Of a DNA stretch of 64,000 nucleotides, positions 35,801 through 43,849 are shown piece after piece. The first letter of the stretch is position 1; each line of letters begins with the position of its first letter. The position numbers were made by a program, and so were the translations under genes. The stretch is from Megaustenia siamemsis (Eukaryota; Mollusca; Gastropoda; Stylommatophora; Ariophantidae): positions 83,839,973-83,903,972 of the forward strand of contig JAVIAB010000051.1 of the NCBI GenBank assembly GCA_032433765.1. Direction: 5' to 3'. The notes beneath the pieces are model-generated. The model made no database searches and had not been told where the DNA came from. It saw nothing but the letters and a program-made list of their open reading frames with translations.

Positions 35801-38800
35801 CATTATTGCTCTAGTGATTGTCGGTCACCATTATTGCTCTAGTGATTGTCGGTCACCATTATTGCTCTAGTGATTGTCTGTCACCATTATTGCTCTAGTG
35901 ATTGTCTGTCAATATTATTGCTCTAGTGATTGTCTGTCACCATTATTGCTCTAGTGATTGTCTGTCACCATTATTGCTCTACTAATTGTCGGTCTTCATT
36001 GTCTAATCGCCATCTATGTTTGTCTCCCTTTTCGTCCATCTTTAATCAGGTCTCCATTAATTGTTTAATCAGTCGATCTCCAGTTGGGATTAGTCAGACG
36101 GTCTCCATTTGTGGTTTAATCAGTCGATCTCCAGTTGGGATTAGTCAGACGGTCTCCATTTGTGGTTTAATCAGTCGATCTCCAGTTGGGATTAGTCAGA
36201 CGGTCTCCATTTGGGGTTTAATCAGTCGATCTCCAGTTAGGATTAGTCAGACGGTCTCCATTTGTGGTTTAATCAGTCGATCTCCAGTTGGGATTAGTCA
36301 GACGGTCTCCATTTGTGGTTTAATCAGTCGATCTCCAGTTGGGATTAGTCAGACGGTCTCCATTTGTGGTTTAATCAGTCGATCTCCAGTTAGGATTAGT
36401 CAGACGGTCTCCATTTGTGGTTTAATCAGTCGATCTCCAGTTAGGATTAGTCAGACGGTCTCCATTTGTGGTTTAGTTAATTGATCTCTATAAGTTGTCT
36501 AGACATTGTGGATCTCTCGATAGTTGCCTAGACAGTCAAATTGTTAGTTGTGTAGGCGTAATCAAAGGCGTTCTTCTCAAGAATGCATGGGAAAAGACCA
36601 AAAGGAAGACACAGAAGATGATGGATAGATACAGTGATAGAGACAAGTAACAAACAAAGGAAAATCACTAATTCAGACAGTTCGAGCAGCTCAAGAACGA
36701 CAAATGATATATCGACACCTTTTCGGTACCAGTGAGAAAGGGAAAAGAAGAGGAAGAAAGATGTAGGCACACTAGGTTTTTACTAGTTGTCCAGTCATTG
36801 ACGGTCTCCATCAGTTGTCCAGTCATTGACGGTCTCCATCAGTTGTCCAGTCATTGACGGTCTCCATCAGTTGTCCAGTCATTGACGGTCTCCATCAGTT
36901 GTCCAGTCATTGACGGTCTCCATCAGTTGTCCAGTCATTGACGGTCTCCATCAGTTGTCCAGTCATTGACGGTCTCCATCAGTTGTCCAGTCATTGACGG
37001 TCTCCATCAGTTGTCCAGTCATTGACGGTCTCCATCAGTTGTCCAGTCATTGACGGTCTCCATCAGTTGTCCAACGTAACTGCTCTTCCCAATGCTCACT
37101 TCTCGATCTGGACACACTAGCTCCAGTACTCATTCGTTATCACCTCAACCATTATGTCACTGTACACACTCTTAATCGCTCTCTCAACAATTTTGTCACT
37201 GTACACACTCTTAATCGCTCTCTCCTCAACCATGTTGTCACTGAACACACTGTTAATCGCTCTCCTCAACCAATTTGTCACTGTACACACTCTTAATCGT
37301 TCTCTCCTCAACCATGTTGTCACTGTACATATTCTTAATCACTCTCCTCAACCATGTTGTCACTGCACACACTCTTAATCACTCTCTCCTCAACCATTTT
37401 GCCACTGTACACACTCTTAATCGCTCTCTCCCTAACCATTATATCACTGTACACACTCTTAATCGCTCTCTCAACAATTTTGTCACTGTACACACTCTTA
37501 ATCGCTCTCTCCTGAACCATTTTGTCACTGTACACTCTCTTAATCGCTCTCTCCACAACTATTGTTTTGTCACTGTACCCACTATTAATCTCTCTCTCAT
37601 CAACCATTGTTTTGTCACTGTGCACACTCTTAATCTCTCTCTCCTCAACCATTGTTTTGTCACTGTGCACACTCTTAATCTCTCTCTCCTCAACCATTGT
37701 TTTGTCACTGTGCACACTTAATCTCTCTGTCCTCAACCATTTTGTTACTGTACACACTCTTAATCTCTCTCTCCTCAATTGTTTTATTACTGTACACACT
37801 CTTAATCTCTCTATCCTCAATTGTTTTGTTACTGTATACTCTTAATCGCTCTCTCCACAACCATTGTTTTGTTACTGTACACACTCTTAATCGCTCTCTC
37901 CACAACCATTGTTTTGTTACTGTACACACTCTTAATCTCTCTCTCCTCAACCATTTTGTCACTGAACACACTCTTAATCTCTCTCCTCAACCATTGTTTT
38001 ATCACTGTATACACCCAACAACGCAGTTATAAAATCTACAATTTCTTCAACAGAAAGGGAAGATGGATACAAGTAAAAGCCAACAAGATGACGACGACGA
38101 CGATGACGACGACGACGAAAGTGAAGAGGTAGTATGATTATTTAAAAACAAATACAATTATTTCATTATACACTGACTAGTCTTATTCAATGTCAGAAAA
38201 ATTTGGTGCTTTACATTTAATTGAAAAAAGTGGTCCAGTTTTTGTATTCGACTTGCAACCTTGAACTTCTGACTTAATTGAAGAAAAATCTGAAATGGTT
38301 TCGACCAGGCAGCTCGATCTTCTGACCTGGCAACGGAGCAATCCTGTGAAAGGAGGGGAAAAGGAGATATAAATTGATAGCAATGGGAAGATAATATCAA
38401 GAATTGAAAGTCCCTCACTTCGCAGAGTTCCAAATAATGAAGTTAGGAGAATGTTGCTGAAATATGTCAGTGTCTCAATGACCCTCCGAGTTATAGGATG
38501 AAGATACATCCGTTTAAGTGACCTCAGTGCTGTTCCTGGCAGACCATGAGTTGAGTAGTTAAAGCATAATATGGACTAGACCTGGGTATCCAACGAAAGA
38601 TGGCCATGGATAGCGTAAATTAGACTAAGTGGTTTTGATCTTTTCTGACAAGACACGACAAGGCATACATTTCCATTAACTGTTCTGCCATCACGCCAAG
38701 TGGCGTATATGGAATATGGTGTTAGTGACCATAAATTTTACAGACCTTCGGCACATGATTTTTGGGGTAATGTGGTCGGTATTACACCCGTGCCGTTTTA

Positions 38801-41800
38801 CTTTCCCAGAAAAAAATCCGGTTTAAAGGCTGGTTGGACCTGTAAGCCGTCGGTTGGGACCGAACCCTACCTCCTGTCCTTTGTAGTCAAGTTCACTAAC
38901 CACTGAGATATCGCGGCTCCCTATGGAAATGGTACTTTAATCAGTGTGTGTTCTCTTTTCTCTGTCGTCTTATTAAAATAACTTGTATTGAACTGTGTGG
39001 TGTATTTTGTTGTTCATACATCTGTCTCTATCACATTTTTAAGGACAGCCTTTTGGTTTTCAACGATTTTCTTGCAAAATTATTTCACTTCTGAATGCAA
39101 AAACAATCTTGAGTCTCATACGTCGTGGCGACTGCTTCCCAAGCGGCCTTTATCCCTCGGGCTCTATCGTTGCCCCCTGACATACACCAGCAGTGGTACT
39201 GTATGTCGTAAAGATAGTTTTTTTTTATTTTTTCACTTCTGAATGCAAAAAATCTAAGTCCACAAAATGAATCAAGATCGAAAGTAAAGGCTTCCCCTCC
39301 CCCACCCCGCCTCTTCCTAGGCGTAAGGGAATATGGGGTTAGGCCATATTTTTCGATGACCACGGCACATTTTTGGGTGATGTAGTCGACCTGACGTGAT
39401 GCCGACCACGTCAGGCCGACTCTAGTTGACAAAAGAATCTTTGGTATCATTTTGAAATACTGGGTGAGCCCAGGAGCTTGTTTATCTATGCAAGTAAATT
39501 TATTTTTGTTCATTTTTTAAAAATTTACATTCGATGTGCGAGGTTAATGGCTGAAGATAACTTGGCTAGTGTGTTAATTTGATTGGTTCACCCGTCCTGT
39601 AATGATAGTTCCAGCCATAAATCTTAGTGCAAGTGATAGTTGTCTCCGTTCTTTTGTTGCTTTAATCGTGAATTTCATTTCAAAATTCAATGTAATTTTT
39701 CACTCTTTCATAGCAAAAACTGTGCAGATACATTTAAATGTTTTTAGTTAAAAAATGTGTTAAACGTGCGTGATGGAAGAATGACTATTGTAGCATATTA
39801 CATACTATTGTAGCATATTACATACTAGTGTAACATCATCTGGCTTGTGCCTGTTGGCATTTGGTTCTCATGAAAGCTCCTTTGTCCTGCGCCAAATATC
39901 AAGCTTCGACAGTATTCAATCCCAGTTCGTCACTGTATTCTGTAGGCCACTATATCGTTTTATATGACTAAGATATTTGTGACCCTTTTTATGTTTATTA
40001 ACGTTATTCAAATGTTCTAGAATTTTAAGTTCTTGCAAAATTGCCAAGATTCTTTTCTCTGTCCATGGTATTCACGGTTTTCTTCTGTAACAATTTCTTT
40101 CAAAAGTAGTTTTTTTTCATGTTTGCTATTGTCCATGTTTCACGGCAACATTAAAAATTAAGGTTCTTAAAAGAAACTAAATTGTGTTGCTATGTCAGTA
40201 CCCCGCTATATGTTGTGCAATTTTATTTATGCTTATCTACACATCTTTAGATTTCCTTGACAGTTTTTCTATTGTATAAAATCGTATATCTAAGATAATT
40301 AAAACTGTCAACTTTCTCCAATATTGCTCAAATTATACGATTTTATATCCATTTTATCTGTTATAAAAGTTTAGTAGGACATGAAGCTAAAATGCCCAAT
40401 GCTTTTCGCAACATTCGTCATCATCGTCTTCCATCTCTGAAACGAAGGTTGGCTACCACGGAGCGCCATTCTGCTCTGTCTCTTGCTTTGATGGTGCAGG
40501 TTGTCATCGGTTGATTTGTCCATCTTTTGATGTTACTCGTCCATGTTAGTCTTGGTCTCCCTCCACCTCTTTTACCTTGCATTTTCCCCTCCAAGACTAC
40601 TTTTAGTATGCTGTTGTGTCTTAACATGGCCAAAAAATAGCATTTGTCTTGTTTGAATTGTGTTTAGTAGTTCTCTTCATTTTTAGTTATTTTATGACTT
40701 AATCGTTTGTTTTATTTTCTTTCTATCCAATTCTACCTATTCTACCTATTCTATATATCTACATTTCAAAGACTTCAATTCTCTGTTCTATTTTCATGTC
40801 TAGTGTCCATGTTTCTGCACCATATATGAATATTGAGAAGATATAACATTTCGCTATTCTTAGTTTTAGCCCTGGTGTTATTTGTTTTGATAGTATACTT
40901 TTCATGGCCTTAAAATTACTTTTTGTAATTCCTATTCTTTTATTTTTTTTCGCAACATTAACATTAGGAATTCTTCTTGGGTAAACTGGCAATTGTTGAA
41001 AACCAGCCCTACTTGAAGGCAACTCTTCCATTGAAATGGGATTATTTAAAATAATTGTCCATGATTATTTTCCACAATTTCTCCAAACAAGTTGCTTGTT
41101 TTTTTTTCAGAATGAAGAGAGCGACGACGACGACGACGATGATGATTACGAAGATGTGAAGTAAGTAAATGTTGATTCGTCATGCAGGGTGTGTTTGTAA
41201 ATACGTGTATATGTATATAAAAAGATGAGTTTGATTTTTAATTTTTGTGAAAGAAAAGCACCTAAAGTAAGTGTAGCACCCACATGGAACACAAACACCA
41301 AAAAAAAAAAAAAAAAAAATTTGGACATTGACTCGTATTTTAATAGTTATGACTTCTTGACAGTACCTTACAGAACCAATCAAGCATTGGATTCTTGCTG
41401 GAGCATGATAGTCCATTTTTCTTGTAAAATACTTGTACTGGTGGTTTATGATTTTGTCTCATTCACAACCAACTCTAGTTTTGCCAACACGTGCTGGATG
41501 GGAGAAAGATCCGGGTAAACAGCAATTCATGCTGTTTACATACCCTGGTTGTTGAAAGTGGTTTATGCCCACTTATGCCATATGTGCACGAGCATGGTCT
41601 TGTTACATTATTATGCCAAATCCAATTCGCATTGAGGAAAAGCTCTATGTGTGGTTTGATTTTGTTTCCAATATCGTTAGATTGCCGCTGGTAATGACGA
41701 GGTTCGTTCTGGCTTGGAAGAAATTACGCCGGAAATCATGTCCCGTCATCTAGTTTCTATGTAAATGAGCGTACTAACCACATCCTGTGGGAAATGCTAA

Positions 41801-43833
41801 AAGAATCAATGCAACAAAATTCAAAAGAGTTCATACAACCAGTGAGGAGAAATTCAAGAAAGAAATGGATGACATGTGATATTTTGCAGCTAATGGATAC
41901 AAGAAGTAAAGAAAATAAATATGCGTATAAGAGATTAAATAAATAAATTGTAGTAAAATGCAATGAAGCAAAAGAAACATGGCTAAAAGAGAGATGCAAA
42001 GAGATTGAAATGCAACAAAAAGGAGATGCTAAAGCTATATACAAACAAATTGAGGAATTAACAGGAAGAAAAACGCAATAAAAAACTGGATGTCTAAGAT
42101 CAAAGGAAGAACTGTTGTTTGATCAAGAAAACATAAGGGAACGATGGACAGAATACATTAAAGATCTTTATAATGATGAACGAACGGAAGTAAATATTAA
42201 GGATAATGAAGGACCAGAAATACTCAGAGAAGTGGAATACGCCTTGCGCAATATGAAAGCAGGCAAAGCTCCTGGACCAGATAATATAACTAAAGAAGAG
42301 ACTGAAGCCATGGGTGATTTTGGAATAGAAATAATAACAAAAATATTGAATGATATCTACAACAGCGGATATATACCAGATGACATGCTCAAATCAATAT
42401 TCATAGCCCTACCAAAGAAATCGGGTACGATTGAATGCGATGATCATCGCACAATAAGCCTTATGAGTCATATGACTAAGGTATTACTAAGAATCATCAT
42501 GTGAAGAGTGCGAAACAAAATCAGTCCAGAAATTAGCGATGAACAGTGTGGTTTTGTTAGAGATAAAGGAACAAGCAATGTCATTTATATCATAAGATCT
42601 TTAGTAGAATGAGCCATAGAGGTGAAAACAGCTCTATACCTATGTTTCATAGATTACACCAAGGCATTTGACAAAGTAAAGCACCAGGAAATAATCAAAA
42701 TTTTAGAAAGCATAAACGTAGACAGCAAAGATCTAAGAATAATAAAGAACATGTACTGGCAACAAACAGCGGCCATAAGAACTGGAAACCAACTGGGAAT
42801 GTTTCAACAAATAAAATGGTATTAGACAAGGTTGTGTGCTGTCACCAGATTTGTTTAATATTTATAGTGAGATTATTTTAAGATCCATAAGGGACATGCC
42901 TGGAATAACAATTGGAGGTCATAATATAAATAATCTAAGGTATGCTGATAATAGTCTTAATCGCTAAGAGTGAAAATGAGTTACAAGAAATGTTGGACAT
43001 TATAGTGAAAGAAAGCAAAAATAGAGGACTCAGTCTTAATAGCAAAAAGACAGAGGTAATGGTAACAACAAAGAAAAAATCACCACAGTGCAAAATAAAG
43101 ACAAGTGGAACAATATTAAAACAGGTAAATGAATTTTTGGGAACTTTGTTAACCTCAGACGGAAGATGCACAAAAGAGGTGAGATGCAGAATAGCTCAGG
43201 CAAAAGCAGCTTTCCAAAAAATGAGGAAGATACTATGCAATCTATTTTTGACAATAGAAACAAGAAAGAGTTCTTAAATGTTACGTAGGGCCAGTCTTAA
43301 CATATGGATGCGAATCATGGACAACAGACAAGAAAATCACTGGAGTCTGTAGAAATGTGGTTTTACAGAATAATGTCGAGAGTAACATGGACAGAAGAGT
43401 AATGATTTTCTGAGAGAGGTCAAAGCAAAAAGAGAGCTAATTTCCAATATTAGGAAGAAACAATCATTTTTTGGCCATGTAATGAGAAGAGAACAACTGG
43501 AATATATTGTAACAATTGGAAAAATTGAGGTACGAAGAGATAGAGGGAAGCAAAGAGAAAAAATAACAGAACTTAAGAGAATTGCTTGGCAGAAGGTCAA
43601 CAACAGAAATGATAAATAGCTGCTGAGATCGAATTTTGTGGAGAGACATGCTCAACTGCGCCAGCAGGCCCAGTACTTGATGAACCACATCCAGGATCGC
43701 TTGCTATAAGAAGCAGCCTGTATATCTTTCTATACATTTCTTTTGAAAATGTATGCATTCAGTGAGTTTGATCTGTGTCCTAATTTTTCCCCCTCTATTT
43801 ATCTGCAGAGCTAGAAAGGGGAAAAAAGGAAAG
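23720..43833 (+). CDS. Nucleoplasmin/nucleophosmin-family histone chaperone, 7 exons, 5' end missing
   Basis: Spliced gene joined from 23720-23814, 25717-25839, 29953-30049, 34313-34464, 38054-38128, 41111-41160 and 43809-43833. All junctions are GT-AG and the reading phases agree, giving about 206 residues. Nucleoplasmins are nuclear, pentameric beta-barrel chaperones that bind histones H2A-H2B or H3-H4 through acidic tracts. Diagnostic stretches are VVLTAEKRSVTWVV (first core strands), a VLGGNAVDGEQNVVVF stretch, and GSGPLTIAGNHLVA at the end of the core, followed by DDDDENE. Two Asp-rich tracts and a basic ARKGKKGK segment come next. The first exon, which must end in phase 1 (probably supplying G for a Gly codon), was not found upstream. 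The true C-terminus is also uncertain. The family call is firm. The paralogue (nucleoplasmin, nucleophosmin or insect-type NLP) is not decided. Confidence 0.9.
23815..24440. other. Intron sequence, nothing further recognised
   Basis: Start of the intron between exons a and b, before the purine array. Confidence 0.5.
24449..25080. repeat. 14-bp purine-only satellite in intron
   Basis: Unit aaagagaggagagg, about 45 copies. The + strand is almost entirely A/G for ~630 bp, with a block of gatgag variants at 24849-24955. ERKERRGKRGEE-type frames are artefacts. Confidence 0.95.
25081..25562. repeat. 16-bp G-rich satellite in intron
   Basis: Unit gtgagtgcggggaggt, about 30 near-identical copies. 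Each carries GGGGAGG, and the array ends about 100 bp before the first of the two exon-b acceptors. Confidence 0.95.
25636..25737 (+). repeat. 51-bp tandem duplication of a 3' splice site
   Basis: Units 25636-25686 and 25687-25737 differ at one base (gcagc/gcggc). Each holds the acceptor cacttccag and the first 21 bases of exon b. Use of the first acceptor would add 51 nt with an in-frame TGA. Confidence 0.93.
25717..25839 (+). CDS. Nucleoplasmin-like exon b: core middle
   Basis: 123 nt, 41 codons, phase 0 at both ends; acceptor cacttccag, donor atggtaagt. It begins AVLGGNAVDGEQNVVVF, matching the conserved nucleoplasmin segment (LGAEAKxxxNVVEV in relatives), and ends TRGLNSM. The acceptor and first 21 exonic bases are tandemly duplicated just upstream (51-bp unit, 25636-25686 and 25687-25737). 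The downstream acceptor is chosen because the upstream one runs into an in-frame TGA. Confidence 0.9.
25860..26560 (+). mobile_element. RTE-like reverse transcriptase 3' fragment
   Basis: Decayed frame. The clearest part, 26084-26407, reads SRYNKVCQIIEQLSLLLSNK and TLCYQCQSWTLYARTIRK, then MKCVRRMTG. The WFGxVIRQ region follows in a shifted frame. Lies in the intron after exon b. Confidence 0.75.
26780..26960 (-). mobile_element. LINE 3'-end remnant
   Basis: ggttggttaccacggagcgt followed by cattccattctgtc matches the minus-oriented LINE end at 40430-40480 (ggttggctaccacggagcgc). Confidence 0.5.
26961..27820. other. No gene seen
   Basis: Intron sequence. The 119-residue frame at 26949-27308 has no recognised similarity and no coding context. 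Confidence 0.45.
27822..27990. repeat. 21-bp minisatellite
   Basis: Unit ttacaccatcttgtatcatt + a, eight copies, frame-preserving. Confidence 0.9.
27991..28970. other. Intron sequence with CT-rich stretch
   Basis: A CT-rich run at 28390-28475 and a 2x direct repeat of about 34 bp (ggttctttccctctcccaga...) at 28517-28584. No gene recognised. Confidence 0.5.
28975..29865 (-). mobile_element. RTE-like reverse transcriptase 3' part
   Basis: Minus-strand frames 29350-29547 (FTEDGKLDREIDKRIQKANA, LCYENQTWTLLNH) and 29030-29374 (MRCLRKVKN, WFGHLVRMNPYQSRAF, GKRPRGRPRRRWID), with a frameshift between them. Its 3' end matches the + strand copy at 36555-36768. It ends about 90 bp before nucleoplasmin exon c. 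Confidence 0.85.
29953..30049 (+). CDS. Nucleoplasmin-like exon c: last core strands
   Basis: 97 nt; acceptor aaattttcag, donor gtcggtgagt. Entry is phase 0 and exit is phase 1. It encodes ATLDLTVPGRLGGTFTLNEG followed by SGPLTIAGNHLV, the last strands and the signature GSGP(V/L)xIxGxHLV of the core. The terminal G joins CA of the next exon to make the Ala of HLVA. Confidence 0.92.
30205..30880. repeat. 31-bp minisatellite, split by a SINE
   Basis: Unit tggctaaatattaatgacca + cgtctttattg at 30205-30395 and 30644-30880. The SINE at 30396-30643 interrupts it. Confidence 0.92.
30396..30643 (-). mobile_element. tRNA-derived SINE, family 1
   Basis: Full-length reverse copy with cacgccaagtggcgtatagg, B box gggatcgaaccctacc and head gagctgtcgcggctccc. 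It is inserted in the 31-bp array with ctttattg on both flanks. Confidence 0.9.
31086..31290 (-). mobile_element. RTE-like LINE 3' end, inverted relative to 33390-33590
   Basis: The reverse complement aligns with 33390-33585 (acaacaggcccttttttgga, gacctatgctccactgggag). About 200 bp of inverted similarity lie 2.1 kb apart in one intron. Adjacent sequence to about 31510 may be another decayed LINE end. Confidence 0.8.
31511..32145. other. Intron sequence, nothing supported
   Basis: Includes a short purine-rich stretch at 31720-31770. No coding feature recognised. Confidence 0.45.
32146..33925. repeat. AT-rich minisatellite (tataggttgtattataatt), split by a LINE
   Basis: Variable units of tataggttgtattataattt at 32146-32464 and 33592-33925. 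The LINE segment 32465-33591 sits between the blocks. Confidence 0.88.
32465..33591 (+). mobile_element. 5'-truncated RTE-like element with broken RT
   Basis: Starts inside the reverse transcriptase: FIDYEKTFDSLDRRMLWKLL, RTGVRQGCLLSPFLFLLAID, then LDDLDFADDTALT, so the catalytic FADD is kept. The ORF breaks at about 32866, 33055 and later by shifts. The 3' end carries GRTHTTETN- and GKDKDQGI-type C-terminal remnants. Inserted in the AT-rich minisatellite. Confidence 0.85.
33929..34094 (-). mobile_element. tRNA-derived SINE, family 1, head missing
   Basis: Same tail and body as 30396-30643, but it stops at ttaaggctgg, so the tRNA-like promoter half is absent. It is flanked by ggttgcattataat-type array sequence on both sides. 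This is a 5'-truncated insertion. Confidence 0.85.
34313..34464 (+). CDS. Nucleoplasmin-like exon d: end of core, acidic tract and basic segment
   Basis: 152 nt; acceptor ggtaacag, entry phase 1, exit phase 0. It encodes the end of HLVA, then FKDDDDENE, a Ser/Asp/Glu-rich stretch (DASDEEESAEEMSDEE) and a basic segment KSAKRKAFRTSMKHK that could contribute to nuclear import. The proposed donor is aag|gttggc, a weak GT site chosen because its phase fits exon e. If not spliced, the frame ends at a TAG at 34495-34497 after ten more residues. Confidence 0.82.
34530..36480. repeat. Related 28-51-bp minisatellites
   Basis: A degenerate first part (34530-35260, gtctactaattgtcggtctc) grades into a regular ~29-bp array (35260-35990, tagtgattgtcggcctccat). 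A 51-bp array follows (36055-36480, gtttaatcagtcgatctcca...). This suggests successive expansion from one ancestral motif. Confidence 0.88.
36555..36768 (+). mobile_element. LINE 3' end fragment
   Basis: aagaatgcatgggaaaagac, attcagacagttcgagcagc and tcaagaacgacaaatgatat match the reverse complement of 28990-29170. Flanked by minisatellite on both sides. Confidence 0.85.
36775..37075. repeat. 28-bp minisatellite
   Basis: Unit agttgtccagtcattgacgg + tctccatc, about ten nearly perfect copies. Confidence 0.95.
37125..38015. repeat. ~42-bp minisatellite before exon e
   Basis: Unit tgtcactgtacacactctta + atcgctctctcctcaaccatt, with length variants. It is pyrimidine-rich and ends about 40 bp before the exon e acceptor. 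Confidence 0.9.
38054..38128 (+). CDS. Nucleoplasmin-like exon e: ten-Asp acidic tract
   Basis: 75 nt, 25 codons, phase 0 both ends; acceptor cttcaacag, donor gaggtagta. It encodes KGKMDTSKSQQ, then ten consecutive Asp, then ESEE. Its position after the core and a basic linker matches the second acidic tract (A2) that gives nucleoplasmins most of their histone affinity. Confidence 0.85.
38129..38685. other. Intron sequence, nothing supported
   Basis: No repeat family or exon recognised. Confidence 0.45.
38688..38922 (-). mobile_element. tRNA-derived SINE, family 1
   Basis: Reverse copy: catcacgccaagtggcgtat, ggtaatgtggtcggtattac, B box gggaccgaaccctacc, head gagatatcgcggctccc. Confidence 0.88.
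39270..39490 (-). mobile_element. Diverged SINE related to family 1
   Basis: Contains ggcgtaagggaatatggggt, a gatgtagtcgacctgacg segment and tactgggtgagcccagg in the family order. It is close to the subfamily of 49453-49730. The head is not clear. Confidence 0.65.
39500..40415. other. Intron sequence, possibly a decayed LINE
   Basis: AT-rich. A catactattgtagcatatta repeat occurs near 39795-39825. Some stretches could be reverse-oriented LINE, but no frame is convincing. Confidence 0.4.
40416..41035 (-). mobile_element. RTE-like LINE 3' part
   Basis: Minus-strand frames 40759-41031 (SILSKQITPGLKLRIAKCYI, YGAETWTLDMKIEQRIEVFE) and 40421-40633 (GKMQGKRGGGRPRLTWTSNI). The second ends in RSVVANLRF, the usual end of this ORF type. 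It lies just upstream of exon f. Confidence 0.82.
41111..41160 (+). CDS. Nucleoplasmin-like exon f: second Asp-rich tract
   Basis: 50 nt; acceptor tttttttcag, donor aagtaagt. Entry is phase 0 and exit is phase 2. It encodes NEES, eight Asp, then YEDV and two bases (AA) of a Lys codon completed by exon g. The strong consensus splice sites and matching phases argue that this is a real exon despite its simple composition. Confidence 0.85.
41161..41764. other. Intron sequence, nothing supported
   Basis: An A-run at about 41302-41320. No feature recognised. Confidence 0.45.
41765..43690 (+). mobile_element. RTE-like non-LTR element, RT region, multiply broken
   Basis: Reverse transcriptase motifs in order across several frames: KAGKAPGPDNI, DDHRTISLMSHMTKVLLRII, DEQCGFVRDKGTSN, LCFIDYTKAFDKVKHQEI, GCVLSPDLFN, LRYADN (catalytic YADD changed to YADN) and LTSDGRCTKEVRCRIAQAKA. 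There are stops at 42502 and about 42611 and frameshifts near 42825 and 42950. The 5' half is absent. Same family as the fragment at 5640-5960. Confidence 0.85.
43809..43833 (+). CDS. Nucleoplasmin-like exon g: 25-nt basic microexon
   Basis: 25 nt between acceptor atctgcag and donor aaaggtaagt. Its first base completes the Lys codon from exon f, and the rest encodes ARKGKKGK. It leaves phase 0. A Lys/Arg-rich stretch after the acidic tract is typical of nucleoplasmin C-tails. The exon sits about 120 bp after a dead LINE and immediately before the 4.8-kb pyrimidine-rich block. Confidence 0.75.
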
Positions 43834-43849
43834 GTAAGTAGTTGTGATT

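Noticed and set aside
36055..37075. Regular direct repeats resembling a CRISPR array
   Set aside because: Units are contiguous with no unique spacers, there are no cas genes, and the genome is eukaryotic.
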